A DNA stretch of 64,000 nt from Phenylobacterium sp. (GTDB lineage Bacteria; Pseudomonadota; Alphaproteobacteria; Caulobacterales; Caulobacteraceae): positions 124,001 to 188,000 of the forward strand of contig JADBYZ010000001.1 in the NCBI GenBank assembly GCA_020402745.1, read 5' to 3'. Below are positions 19,201 through 28,487 of the stretch, piece after piece. The notes beneath the pieces were generated by a model, which saw nothing but the letters and a program-made list of their open reading frames with translations, had not been told where the DNA came from and did not search any database. The translations under genes and the position numbers were made by a program. Each line of letters starts with the position of its first letter. Position 1 is the first letter of the stretch.

Positions 19201-20157
19201 ATGGCCACCGTCATCGACACCCGCTCCGGGCCGCGCCCGCGCCACCCTGAGAAGCGCAACCGCCCCGACACCCCTGTCCTGCGCAAGCCGGACTGGCTGA
19301 GGGTGCGCGCGCCGGGATCGGAGGGCTATGCGGCGACCCGGGCCATCGTGAAGGCCCATGGCCTGGTGACGGTCTGCGAGGAGGCGGCCTGCCCCAACAT
19401 CGGCGAGTGCTGGACCCAGTCCCACGCCACCATGATGATTATGGGCGAGATCTGCACCCGGGCCTGCGCCTTCTGCAACGTGGCCACCGGCCGCCCTGAG
19501 CCCCTGGATCCCACCGAGCCCGCCCGGGTGGCGGACGCGGTGGCCAAGATGGGCCTGAAGCACGTGGTCATCACCTCGGTGGACCGGGATGACCTGGCCG
19601 ACGGGGGCGCGGCGCACTTCGCGCAGGTGGTGCGCGAGATCCGCGCCCGGGCGCCGGGGGCGACCGTGGAGATCCTGACGCCCGACTTCCTGCGCAAGCC
19701 GGTGGAGGCCGCCCTGATGGTGATCGCCGCCCGCCCGGACGTCTTCAACCACAACCTGGAGACCGTGCCCCGCCTCTATCCCTCGATCCGGCCCGGCGCG
19801 CGCTACTATCACTCGCTTCGCCTGCTGGAGCGGGTGAAGGAGGCCGATCCCGAAGCCTTCACCAAGTCGGGCCTGATGGTCGGCCTGGGCGAGGCCCGCG
19901 AGGAGGTGCTGCAGGTCATGGACGACATGCGCTCGGCCGGGATCGATTTCCTGACGATCGGACAGTACCTGCAGCCGACCCGCAAGCACGCGGCGGTGGA
20001 GCGGTTTGTCCATCCCGACGAATTCCGCGGCTATGAGGAGGCGGCCCGGGCCAAGGGCTTCCTGATGGTTTCGGCCAGCCCCCTGACCCGGTCCTCGCAC
20101 CATGCCGGCGAGGACTTCGCCCGGCTGAAGGCGGCGCGGCTGGCCCGCCGGGGATAG
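19201..20157 (+). CDS. lipA: lipoyl synthase
   Basis: Radical-SAM enzyme that inserts two sulfurs into octanoyl groups on lipoyl domains, such as those of PdhB and PdhC upstream. The 318-residue protein has the radical cluster motif [10 protein letters not shown]. The auxiliary cluster cysteines lie in [12 protein letters not shown]. The conserved C-terminal [10 protein letters not shown] supplies the Ser ligand. Starts ATG 19201; the ratA-like gene follows 5 bp after its stop. Confidence 0.96.
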   Translation: MATVIDTRSGPRPRHPEKRNRPDTPVLRKPDWLRVRAPGSEGYAATRAIVKAHGLVTVCEEAACPNIGECWTQSHATMMIMGEICTRACAFCNVATGRPEPLDPTEPARVADAVAKMGLKHVVITSVDRDDLADGGAAHFAQVVREIRARAPGATVEILTPDFLRKPVEAALMVIAARPDVFNHNLETVPRLYPSIRPGARYYHSLRLLERVKEADPEAFTKSGLMVGLGEAREEVLQVMDDMRSAGIDFLTIGQYLQPTRKHAAVERFVHPDEFRGYEEAARAKGFLMVSASPLTRSSHHAGEDFARLKAARLARRG

Positions 20158-20162
20158 GGCCG

Positions 20163-20618
20163 GTGCGACACCGGCTCTCGCGGCATTCGCCCTACGCCCC
20201 GGAGGCGCTGTTCGGCCTGGTGGGTGATGTGGTCCGCTATCCCGAGTTCGTGCCCTGGGTCCGGTCGCTTCGCACCTGGAACGCCCGGACCGAGGCGGAT
20301 GGCGCCGAGTGGCTGGACGCCGAGGTACAGGTGGCCTTCGGTCCGGTGCGCGAGCGGTTCTCCACCCGGGTGCGGCGGGACCCGGCCCTGAAGCGGATCG
20401 ATGCGGAGCTGCTGTCCGGTCCCTTCCGGCGGTTGCGCAACCGCTGGGACTTCGTGGCCGAGGACGGCGGGACGCGGATCGACTTCGACATCGACTTCGA
20501 GTTGCGCAGCCGGCTCCTGGAGGGGCTGCTGGCGGGCAATTTCGACCGGGCGGCGGGCCGCCTATTGGCCTGCTTCGAGGACCGGGCGCAGGCGCTGTTC
20601 GGGACGAAGGACGGCTGA
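20163..20618 (+). CDS. RatA/Coq10-family START-domain protein
   Basis: The 151-residue protein has the SRPBCC/START fold of the Coq10/RatA group. The N-terminal HSPYAPEALFGLVGDVVRYP and EFVPWVRSLRTWN are typical, as is the C-terminal helix ending FEDRAQALFG. Relatives bind ubiquinone or other lipids and assist respiratory electron transfer. Some are annotated as ribosome-associated toxin RatA, but in alphaproteobacteria the gene follows lipA and is more likely a quinone-binding protein. The start is GTG 20163. Confidence 0.85.
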   Translation: MRHRLSRHSPYAPEALFGLVGDVVRYPEFVPWVRSLRTWNARTEADGAEWLDAEVQVAFGPVRERFSTRVRRDPALKRIDAELLSGPFRRLRNRWDFVAEDGGTRIDFDIDFELRSRLLEGLLAGNFDRAAGRLLACFEDRAQALFGTKDG

Positions 20619-20627
20619 GGGGCTGTT

Positions 20628-20739
20628 GACCCCCTCACCGACCTTCGGTCGGAGCTCCCCCTTGGGGGAGCAATTGGCTCTGTAATTCCTCCCCCCAGGG
20701 GGAGGTGGACCGGGGCGACGCCCCGGGCCGGAGGGGGTC
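20628..20739 (-). repeat. intergenic palindromic repeat, copy D (full unit)
   Basis: This 112 bp unit has outer ends GACCCCCTC and GAGGGGGTC and the same four stems as copy C in the opposite orientation. CCGACC/GGTCGG replaces the TGTCAGC stem. It lies between the convergent ratA-like and cinA genes. Confidence 0.9.
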
Positions 20740-20747
20740 AGCTGAGT

Positions 20748-21242
20748 CTAGCGGTTGATACGTTCGCGCATGGCTTCCAGGGCGGACTGGACGGCGGCCA
20801 GCTGGATCTCCTCGCGGGTCTCGAACTGGAAGAACTCCTGCCGATGGTGGAGGCCGTGATTGGCGCGGGCGGTGGCGATGTGCACGGTGCCGACGGGCTT
20901 CATGCGGGTGCCGCCGCCGGGGCCGGCCACACCCGTGATGGCCACCGCGAGGTGGGCGTGGGAGTTCTCCAAGGCGCCCTCGGCCATCATGCGGGCCACC
21001 GGCTCGGACACGGCGCCGAGGTCGGCGATGATCTCGCCGGGCACTCCGAGCAGCTCCTGCTTGGCGCGGTTGTTGTAGACGACGAAGCCGCGCTCGAAGA
21101 CGTCAGACGCCCCGGGGATGGCGCAGATGGCGCCGGCGACGAGGCCGCCCGTGCAGCTTTCGGCGGTGACCAGGCGCAACTGGCGCTCGCGGGCCTCGTC
21201 GATCAGGAGGCGGGCGAGGGTCTCGATCTCGATGGAAAACAT
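20748..21242 (-). CDS. CinA C-terminal domain protein (nicotinamide-nucleotide amidase type)
   Basis: The 164-residue protein has the CinA C-terminal/PncC fold. The motif TAESCTGGLVAG is at about residues 25-36, GFVVYNNRAK follows, and ITGVAGPGGGTRMKPVGTV is the substrate loop. PncC enzymes deamidate nicotinamide mononucleotide in NAD salvage. The molybdopterin-like N-terminal CinA domain is absent, as in stand-alone PncC. ATG 21242 (MFSIEIET) was chosen over 21311, because the upstream extension is Pro/Arg-rich and not family-like. Confidence 0.85.
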   Translation of the reverse strand: MFSIEIETLARLLIDEARERQLRLVTAESCTGGLVAGAICAIPGASDVFERGFVVYNNRAKQELLGVPGEIIADLGAVSEPVARMMAEGALENSHAHLAVAITGVAGPGGGTRMKPVGTVHIATARANHGLHHRQEFFQFETREEIQLAAVQSALEAMRERINR

Positions 21243-21320
21243 GTCTCGACTCCGGTCTGGCGCGGGCCAACCGACCTGACCACCGGCCGGGGGGCGGGCG
21301 CAAGCCCCCATGGGCGGTGA

Positions 21321-22466
21321 TCAGGCGGCGGGAAGCTCGACGGCGGCCACCGCCTGGGCGAGGAGGCCTTCCTGCCGGCCAGTATAGCCCATGCCCTCTG
21401 TAGTGGTGGCCTTGATGCTGACCCGGGAGACGTCGATCCCCAGGATGCCGCCGACGGCCTGGCGCATGGCTTCCCGATGAGGCGCCACCTTGGGGCGTTC
21501 GCAGACCAGGGTGAGGTCCAGGGACAGGATGCGGCCGCCCCGGGCGGCGAGAAGGGCGCCGGCGTGGGCGAGGAAGGTGGCCGAGGGCTCGCCCTTCCAG
21601 CGCGGGTCCGAGGGCGGAAAGTGCTGGCCGATGTCGCCCTCACCCATCGCGCCGAGCAGGGCGTCGGTCAGGGCGTGGAGGCCGGCGTCAGCGTCGGAAT
21701 GCCCGATGAGGGCGCCGTCGTGGGGAATGCGGACGCCGCAGAGCCAGACCCCGTCGCCGGGGCCCCAGCGGTGGGCGTCGATCCCCTGGCCCATGCGGAC
21801 CTCGCGGGCGGGGCGGGCGAGGGACTCGGCCATGGCGAAATCCTCCGGCCAGGTGAGCTTGAAGAGGCGCGGGTCCCCCGGGATCAGGGCGATGCGGGCG
21901 CCGGCGGCCTCCATCACGGCGGCCTCGTCCGTGGGCTCCGGCCCCGACCAGGCTTGGAAGGCGGCGAGGAGGGCGCCCCTCGGGAAGGCCTGGGGGGTCT
22001 GGGCGCGCCAGAGGCCCTCCCGGTCCACGGACCCGGCGATCTGGCCGTCTCCGCGCTTGAGGCTGTCGGGGACGGGCAGGGCGGCGATGGCGCCGTCAGC
22101 GCCCTTAAGGGCGGCGAGGACCCGGGCGATGACCGCCGGCTCCAGGAAGGGGCGGGCGGCGTCGTGGACCAGGACCGGTTCGTCCGGAGGCCCGTCCAGG
22201 GCGGCGAGACCGGCCCGGACGGACAGGGAGCGCAGGGCGCCGCCCTCGACGACCACCAGGCCCGGAAGACCGGCCAGAAGGGTCCGGGCGGCTTCCATCC
22301 GGTCCGCCGTCGTCACCACGGCCAACCGCCGGGCCCCGGCGGCTGAGAAGGCCCGGGCGGACCAGGCCAGGACCGGGCGGCCGCCGAGGTCGCGCCAGGG
22401 CTTGGGCTCGCCCGGCCCGGCGCGGAGGCTAGCGCCGGCGGCCACGATGACGGCGGAAAAGGTCAT
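21321..22466 (-). CDS. ispDF: bifunctional IspD/IspF (MEP isoprenoid pathway)
   Basis: The 381-residue fusion joins two steps of isoprenoid precursor synthesis. Residues 1-220 are the IspD cytidylyltransferase, with an IVAAGASLRAG nucleotide loop and VHDAARPF. Residues 226-381 are the IspF cyclodiphosphate synthase, with zinc ligands Asp230, His232 (GIDAHRWG) and His264 (DADAGLHAL). The fusion is well known in alphaproteobacteria. It is transcribed divergently from dusB, followed by cinA on the same strand. Confidence 0.95.
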   Translation of the reverse strand: MTFSAVIVAAGASLRAGPGEPKPWRDLGGRPVLAWSARAFSAAGARRLAVVTTADRMEAARTLLAGLPGLVVVEGGALRSLSVRAGLAALDGPPDEPVLVHDAARPFLEPAVIARVLAALKGADGAIAALPVPDSLKRGDGQIAGSVDREGLWRAQTPQAFPRGALLAAFQAWSGPEPTDEAAVMEAAGARIALIPGDPRLFKLTWPEDFAMAESLARPAREVRMGQGIDAHRWGPGDGVWLCGVRIPHDGALIGHSDADAGLHALTDALLGAMGEGDIGQHFPPSDPRWKGEPSATFLAHAGALLAARGGRILSLDLTLVCERPKVAPHREAMRQAVGGILGIDVSRVSIKATTTEGMGYTGRQEGLLAQAVAAVELPAA

Positions 22467-22575
22467 GCTCGCTGTTTAGGGGTGCGGGCGCGGCTGTCCA
22501 GTGGGGCCGGATTGCACGCCCCCTTTACGTCCGTTTCAAATTGCCTAAAAAGATGGCGATGCAAGTGACTGCAAA

Positions 22576-23577
22576 ATGAGCAACTCGATCCATATCGGCG
22601 ATGTCGAGATCGGAGGACGAGTCTGGATCGCCCCCATGACCGGGGTGTCGGACCTGCCCTTCCGGCGCGCAGCCTCACGCCTGGGCGCGCCCTATGTGGC
22701 GACCGAGATGGTGGCCTGCTCGGCCTTTGCGGCGGGGCGTCCGGACGTGGTGCGGCGGGCGGCTGTGGGCGAGGGCCTGCCGCGAATGGTGGTCCAGCTG
22801 GTGGGGCGTACCCCGGAGGACATGGCGGCGGGGGCCCGGCTGGCGGCCGCCGCCGGCGCCGATGTGATCGACCTGAACTTTGGCTGTCCGGCCCGGGAGG
22901 TGACGGACGGCGCCCTGGCCGGATCGGCCCTCATGCGGGAGCCCGCGCTCCTTTTCCGGTTGATCGAGGCGGTGGTCGACGCGGTGGACATTCCTGTGAC
23001 CATCAAGATGCGGCTCGGCTGGGACGACGCCTCGCGCAACGCTCCGGCGATTGCGGCGGGGGCCGAGGCCCGGGGCGTGCGGGCGATCACCGTCCATGGC
23101 CGCACCCGTTGCCAGTTCTACAAGGGCCAGGCGGACTGGACGGCGGTGGCGGAGGTCAAGGCCGAGGTGGACGTGCCGGTGATCGTGAATGGCGACATCC
23201 GGGATGCCAACGACGCCGCGCGGGCGCTGGAGGCGTCGGGCGCCGACGGGGTGATGATCGGGCGCGGGGTCTATGGCCGGCCCTGGATCGCGCCCTGGAT
23301 CGAGGCTGGACTGTCGGGCGGCGACTTCGAGGAGCCTGGGCGGGACGCCCGGTTGGGGGTGGTGCTGGACCACCTGGCCGAGAGCCTCAGCTTCTATGGG
23401 GACCGGACGGGCCTCAGAGTCTTTCGAAAGCACCTGTCGGCCTATGTGGACGAGGCGGCGACGCCCGCCGATCCGATGGTGCGGCTGGAGGCGCGACGCC
23501 GGCTGTGCCGCATGGACGATCCCCGGGAGGTCGTGCGCGGATTGACCGAACTCTGGATGATGGAGGCTGCAGCGTGA
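22576..23577 (+). CDS. dusB: tRNA-dihydrouridine synthase
   Basis: FMN-dependent TIM-barrel enzyme that reduces uridine to dihydrouridine in tRNA. The 333-residue protein shows IAPMTGVSDLPFRR, NFGCPAREV with the catalytic Cys (about residue 103), TVHGRTRCQFYKG and GVMIGRGVYGRPW for FMN phosphate. It is the nifR3 homologue that classically precedes ntrB in alphaproteobacteria. Its stop overlaps the GTG of ntrB, so it probably leads the nitrogen-regulation operon. Confidence 0.93.
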   Translation: MSNSIHIGDVEIGGRVWIAPMTGVSDLPFRRAASRLGAPYVATEMVACSAFAAGRPDVVRRAAVGEGLPRMVVQLVGRTPEDMAAGARLAAAAGADVIDLNFGCPAREVTDGALAGSALMREPALLFRLIEAVVDAVDIPVTIKMRLGWDDASRNAPAIAAGAEARGVRAITVHGRTRCQFYKGQADWTAVAEVKAEVDVPVIVNGDIRDANDAARALEASGADGVMIGRGVYGRPWIAPWIEAGLSGGDFEEPGRDARLGVVLDHLAESLSFYGDRTGLRVFRKHLSAYVDEAATPADPMVRLEARRRLCRMDDPREVVRGLTELWMMEAAA

Positions 23578-24668
23578 CCCCCGTTCCCGCAGGCGAGTCC
23601 CTGAGGGCTGCAGCCTTCGACCTGGCCCCCGAGCCGGCCATCGTGGTGGCCGGGGACGGCCAGGTCCGGGCCGCCAATGAGGCGGCGGAGCGCCTGTTCG
23701 GGCAGTCGCTGGGGGTCATGACCCGGAGCGGTCTCGCCGCCGCCGTGGCGCCGGACTCACCCCTGCTGGCGCTGGTGGAGCGGGCGCGGGCCGAGGGCGG
23801 CCCGGTCCGGGAGCGGGGCTTTGAGGTCAGCCTCTTCGGCCATGCGGCCTTCCGGTCCGACGGCTCGGCCGCGCCCCTGGACGAGGGTTTGGTCCTTTTA
23901 ACTCTCACGGTCCGCTCGGGCGCCCTCAGCGGCGAGAGGGGCGGGGCGGAGAGCGCCGGCCTGAAGACCATCATCGGCCTGGGCCGGATGCTGGCCCACG
24001 AGATCAAGAACCCGCTGGCGGGCATCCGGGGCGCAGCCCAGCTGCTGAAGACCGGGGCGCGGGTGGAGGACACCCCCCTGGCCCAGCTGATTGTCGACGA
24101 GGTCGACCGGGTGAAGCGGCTGGTGGACCGGATGGAGGCCTTCTCCGACGATGCGGCGCCGATCTGCCAGCCGATCAACATCCACCTCGTCCTCGACCGG
24201 GTGCGCACCCTGGCGGTGAACGGGGTGGGCGAGGGCCTCACGGTGGTGGAGGACTATGATCCCTCCCTGCCGCTGACGCCGGGGGACGAGGACCAGCTGA
24301 TCCAGATCTTCCTCAACCTGGTGAAGAACGCCGCCGAGGCGGCGCACCGGCGGGGCGACGGTCAGGGCGAGATCATCATCCGCACCGCCTTCCGCCACGG
24401 GGTGCGGATTCGCACCGGGGGCGCCCGGGGCCTTCGCAGCACGCCGCTGGAAGTGCGGGTCATCGACAATGGCCCCGGGGTTCCGGCGCATCTGCGGGAC
24501 AGCCTGTTCCAGCCCTTCGTCACGGGACGGAACGGCGGGGTCGGGCTGGGCCTGGCCCTGGTGTCCAAGCTCGTCTCCGCGCACGGCGGCCTCATCGACT
24601 TCGAATCCGAGCCCGGCCGGACGGCCTTCCGGGTGCTTTTGCCCATCGTCACGGAGGAGCCGATATGA
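23574..24668 (+). CDS. ntrB: nitrogen-regulation sensor kinase NtrB
   Basis: The 364-residue soluble kinase has an N-terminal PAS domain (about 12-120) and no transmembrane segment. Its H-box [19 protein letters not shown] carries the phosphoacceptor His. The ATP domain has [11 protein letters not shown] (N-box), VIDNGPGVP and [10 protein letters not shown]. It phosphorylates NtrC when nitrogen is scarce, under PII control. The start is GTG 23574, overlapping the dusB stop, and the stop overlaps the ntrC ATG (24665). Confidence 0.93.
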   Translation: MTPVPAGESLRAAAFDLAPEPAIVVAGDGQVRAANEAAERLFGQSLGVMTRSGLAAAVAPDSPLLALVERARAEGGPVRERGFEVSLFGHAAFRSDGSAAPLDEGLVLLTLTVRSGALSGERGGAESAGLKTIIGLGRMLAHEIKNPLAGIRGAAQLLKTGARVEDTPLAQLIVDEVDRVKRLVDRMEAFSDDAAPICQPINIHLVLDRVRTLAVNGVGEGLTVVEDYDPSLPLTPGDEDQLIQIFLNLVKNAAEAAHRRGDGQGEIIIRTAFRHGVRIRTGGARGLRSTPLEVRVIDNGPGVPAHLRDSLFQPFVTGRNGGVGLGLALVSKLVSAHGGLIDFESEPGRTAFRVLLPIVTEEPI

Positions 24669-26092
24669 ACGCCGCTACAGCCGCCAAAAAGATCATCATC
24701 GCCGATGACGACAGCTCCATCCGCCTGGTCCTCAGCCAGGCCTTCACCCGGCTGGGCTACCAGGTGCGGGCGACGGGTAACGCCGCCACCTTGCTGAAGT
24801 GGGTCTCGGAGGGGGAGGGCGATCTCGTCATCACCGATGTGATCATGCCGGACGAGAACGTCTTTGACGTCCTGCCGAGGATCCGCAAGGAGCGCCCGCG
24901 CCTGCCGGTCATCGTCATGAGCGCGCAGAACACGCTGTTGACGGCGGTGAACGCCGCCGACGCCGGGGCCTTCGAATACGTCTCCAAGCCCTTTGACCTG
25001 GAGGACATCACGGCGGTGGCCCGTCGGGCCCTGGCGCGACCGGCGGACGTGGAGGCCTCCCGGGCCCAGGCGCGGGCGGCGCGGGACGAGCGACTGCCCC
25101 TGATCGGCCGTTCGGCGCCCATGCAGGAGGTCTACCGGACCATCGCCCGCCTGGTGGGGGCGGACCTGACCGTCCTCATCCTGGGGGAGAGCGGCACCGG
25201 CAAGGAGCTTGTCGCCCGGGCGCTGCACGACATGGGCCGCCGCAGGGACGGCAGGTTCGTGGTGATCAACCTGGCGGCGGTGCCCCGGGAGCGGGTGGAG
25301 GCCGAGCTCTTCGGTCGCAGCGACGGGGATATCGGCAAGCTGGTCGAGGCCGACGGCGGGACCCTCTTCCTGGACGAGATCGGCGACATGCCCCTGGACG
25401 CCCAGACGCGGCTTCTTCGGGTGATCGATGGCTCGGAGACGGCGATCAACCCGCGCACAGGCCGGCGGCCCAACATGCGGATCATCGCGGCTACGAACCG
25501 GGATCTGAGGGCACTGATCCAGCAGGGCCTGTTCCGCGAGGACCTCTATTTCCGGCTGAACGTGGCGCCCCTGAGAATCCCGCCCCTGCGCGACCGGACC
25601 GAGGATATCCCGGACCTGGCGCGGAGTTTCCTGCTGCGCGCCAACCGGGAGGGCCTGCCGGCCAAGACCATCGACGCCGGCGCCCTGGAGCGGCTGAAGG
25701 CTCACAGCTGGCCGGGGAATGTCCGCGAGCTGGAGAACCTGATCCGCCGGATCTGCGCCCTGTATGGCGAAGAGCTGATCACAGCGAGGATCGTCGAGCT
25801 TGAGCTGGCCGATCAGCAGGCGCCGCTCAAGGGGCAGGAGGGTCCCGTCACCCTTTCAGGCCTGGTGGAGCGCTACCTGGCGGGCCACTTCGCGACCTTC
25901 CCCGAGGGCCTGCCGCCAGCGGGCCTCTATGACCGGATTCTTGAGGAGGTGGAGCGTCCCCTCATCGCCCTGACCCTGTCCGGAACTCGCGGAAATCAGG
26001 TCCGCGCGGCGGAGGTTCTGGGGTTGAACCGCAACACCCTGCGCAAGAAGATACAGGACCTCGGTGTCGAGATGAACCGGGGCCGGCGTTAG
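24665..26092 (+). CDS. ntrC: nitrogen-regulation response regulator NtrC lacking the GAFTGA loop
   Basis: The 475-residue regulator has a receiver domain (phosphoacceptor Asp58 in [10 protein letters not shown]), an AAA+ domain (Walker A GESGTGKE 174-181, Walker B TLFLDEIG 233-240) and a C-terminal FIS-type HTH ([20 protein letters not shown]). Between ELFG (214-217) and EADGG only ten residues remain ([10 protein letters not shown]). The GAFTGA loop that contacts sigma-54 is therefore deleted. Such NtrCs, reported in Caulobacter and Rhodobacter capsulatus, cannot be standard sigma-54 activators and are thought to act through sigma-70 promoters or repression. Confidence 0.92.
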   Translation: MNAATAAKKIIIADDDSSIRLVLSQAFTRLGYQVRATGNAATLLKWVSEGEGDLVITDVIMPDENVFDVLPRIRKERPRLPVIVMSAQNTLLTAVNAADAGAFEYVSKPFDLEDITAVARRALARPADVEASRAQARAARDERLPLIGRSAPMQEVYRTIARLVGADLTVLILGESGTGKELVARALHDMGRRRDGRFVVINLAAVPRERVEAELFGRSDGDIGKLVEADGGTLFLDEIGDMPLDAQTRLLRVIDGSETAINPRTGRRPNMRIIAATNRDLRALIQQGLFREDLYFRLNVAPLRIPPLRDRTEDIPDLARSFLLRANREGLPAKTIDAGALERLKAHSWPGNVRELENLIRRICALYGEELITARIVELELADQQAPLKGQEGPVTLSGLVERYLAGHFATFPEGLPPAGLYDRILEEVERPLIALTLSGTRGNQVRAAEVLGLNRNTLRKKIQDLGVEMNRGRR

Positions 26093-26267
26093 CGCCTGTT
26101 CCCATCCGACGGAGCGCCCGAAGAGAAAAACAGGCCCTGATGGCCCCAGGTTCGATTGTGTTTCGATCCGATGGCCGGTTCCTCAGCATCGGAACATGGC
26201 CTCAGGTCTGACGCTTTTTGGCAACGACATGTTGATCTGAAAGCACACTCGGATTTACCATGGACTC

Positions 26268-28487
26268 ATGTTGTCTCTGAGTTCGACCCGTGAGGCTGTC
26301 GGAGGCCAAATGGACCGGTTTCGCGCCCTGGCGGGATCGCGAATGGTCACGGGCGGGGTTTATCTGGTCGCGGTGGCGCTGACTGGACTGGCGATCCTCC
26401 TGGCCGCCTCTCCGCCCCAGTCGGGGCCCCTTGCCCCGGCCAGCCTGAATATTCTCTGGATCCTGTGGATCAATCTCATCCTGATTGTGGGCTTGCTGAT
26501 CGCGGCTGGACGAACCGTGTTGGGCCTTCTGAGAGCCCGGACGGCCGACCCCGCCGCACGCCTGCGTCTACGTTTCGTCACCCTCTTTGCAGCGGCCGCG
26601 ACGGCCCCGGCCCTGGTGGTCGCTCTTTTCTACGGGGTCCTGGTCAATCGGGGAGTAGAGGACTGGTTCTCGTCCCGGGTCCAGACCGTGGTGGAAAACT
26701 CGGCGACGGTGTTCCGAAGTTATCTTGAAGAACAGAAGCGCTATGTGCGCGAGCATGTGACTCTGATGTCGGGGGACCTCAACGGAGCGGCGGGCGCCCT
26801 GGGGGACTCGCCGGTGACCTTCAGCCTCTTTCTGGCCCAGCAGGCCGCCGACAATGACTTTCCGGCGGCCTACCTGATCGACCGTGAGGGACGGGTGCTG
26901 GCCCGGTCCGAAGCCCCGGGCGCGCCCAGCTTTCTGACCCCGCCCGAGTCGGCCTTCCGGGCCGCGGATGAGGGCGACATCTTCGTCTCGGCCAATCTGA
27001 CGCGGACACTGTATCGGTTGAAAGCCTACCCCGACGCCTACCTCTATCTCATCCGTCCTGTGGGCGAGGGCGTCGTTGAAAATCTTTCGGAGGCCGAGCA
27101 GGCCCTGGTGTCCTACCGCGACGCTGCACAGAGCCGTGAGCGTATCCAGAGCGCCTTCGCCCTGGCGTATGTGGAGACGGCTCTCCTGGTGTTGATTGGT
27201 GCGGTCTGGCTGGGCATGGGAGCGGCCCATTCGATCTCTGCGCCGGTCGGACGCCTCGTTCAGGCTGCCGAGCGTGTCGCCCGGGGGGACCTGACCGCCC
27301 GAGTGGACGCCGAGGCTGACCCGGAAGAGATCGCCGTCTTGTCGCGGGCCTTTAACGACATGACCCGTGATCTCTCTCAGCAGCAGGAGGCCCTCACCCG
27401 TGCGAGCGACGAGGCGCGGCGGCGAAGGCAGTTTATCGAGACGGTCTTGTCCGAGGTTTCGGCGGGGGTGGTTGCGACCAGTGCGGACGGCCGGATTTCG
27501 GCGGCGAACCGGCAGGCGGCGAGACTTCTCGCCCTTCCAGAGGACCCCGTCTTCGCCTCGCCGACGACCCTGGAAGCTGCAGCGCCGGAGGTGGGCGAGA
27601 TTCTCTCCATCGCCCGTACGGTCGGCCACGCCGAGGGAGAGGTGGATATCAGTCGGGGACGAGAGACCCTGAGGCTCCGGGTGCGCGCCAGCCGGACGGG
27701 GGAGGGGCTGGTGCTGACCTTCGACGACATCACCCGCCTGGTCTCAGCACAGCGCAACGCCGCCTGGCGCGATGTGGCGCGACGGATCGCGCATGAAATC
27801 AAGAACCCGCTGACTCCTATCCAGCTGTCCGCTGAGCGCATCCGTCGTAAGTTCCGGCGGAATGTGGAGCCTGCAGACCTCGAGACCTTCGACCGCTGTA
27901 CGGAGACGATCGTTCGACAGGTCGGAGATATTGGCCGGATGGTCGACGAGTTCTCGGCCTTTGCCCGAATGCCGACGCCCCAGCTGTCCGACCATGACGC
28001 GGCCGAGCTGTTGCGCGAGGCGGTCTTCGCCCGGCGGGTGGCCGCCCCGGACATTGAGTGGGTGATCGGCGAGCCCCTGCCAGCCACGATCCTGCGGGTG
28101 GATGGCCGGATGCTGGCCCAGGCCCTGGCGAATGTACTGAAGAACGCCGCCGAGTCGGTCCGTGCGCGGATGGCTGTCCAGTTGGAGCCGGCTGGCCGAA
28201 TTCTGGCCGAGATTCGTCCGGACGAGACGGGCTTGGCCTTCATCGTGGAGGACAACGGCCTTGGCCTTCCTGCGAAGGACAGAGACCGGCTGACTGAGCC
28301 CTATGTGACGACAAGGGAGAAAGGGACGGGTCTTGGCCTCGCCATCGTCAAGCGTGTCATGGAGGACCACAGCGGCGACCTGGTGCTGGCCGACGCTAAG
28401 GAAGGCCCCGGCGCCCGGATCCTCCTTCGCCTGCCCCTGGCGGCTATAGTCTTCCCCCGAACGAACACAAATCCGGAGACTGTGTGA
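26268..28487 (+). CDS. ntrY: NtrY membrane sensor kinase
   Basis: The 739-residue histidine kinase has three N-terminal transmembrane helices (about 26-45, 62-84, 100-125), a periplasmic sensor region, and a fourth helix near 300-322. A HAMP linker, PAS domain (about 390-490), H-box [13 protein letters not shown] (His near 509) and ATP domain ending EKGTGLGLAIVKRVMEDH follow. NtrY pairs with NtrX and in alphaproteobacteria responds to nitrogen or redox state and affects the envelope. It is separated from ntrC by 175 bp, which probably holds its own promoter. It overlaps ntrX by a few bases. Confidence 0.93.
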   Translation: MLSLSSTREAVGGQMDRFRALAGSRMVTGGVYLVAVALTGLAILLAASPPQSGPLAPASLNILWILWINLILIVGLLIAAGRTVLGLLRARTADPAARLRLRFVTLFAAAATAPALVVALFYGVLVNRGVEDWFSSRVQTVVENSATVFRSYLEEQKRYVREHVTLMSGDLNGAAGALGDSPVTFSLFLAQQAADNDFPAAYLIDREGRVLARSEAPGAPSFLTPPESAFRAADEGDIFVSANLTRTLYRLKAYPDAYLYLIRPVGEGVVENLSEAEQALVSYRDAAQSRERIQSAFALAYVETALLVLIGAVWLGMGAAHSISAPVGRLVQAAERVARGDLTARVDAEADPEEIAVLSRAFNDMTRDLSQQQEALTRASDEARRRRQFIETVLSEVSAGVVATSADGRISAANRQAARLLALPEDPVFASPTTLEAAAPEVGEILSIARTVGHAEGEVDISRGRETLRLRVRASRTGEGLVLTFDDITRLVSAQRNAAWRDVARRIAHEIKNPLTPIQLSAERIRRKFRRNVEPADLETFDRCTETIVRQVGDIGRMVDEFSAFARMPTPQLSDHDAAELLREAVFARRVAAPDIEWVIGEPLPATILRVDGRMLAQALANVLKNAAESVRARMAVQLEPAGRILAEIRPDETGLAFIVEDNGLGLPAKDRDRLTEPYVTTREKGTGLGLAIVKRVMEDHSGDLVLADAKEGPGARILLRLPLAAIVFPRTNTNPETV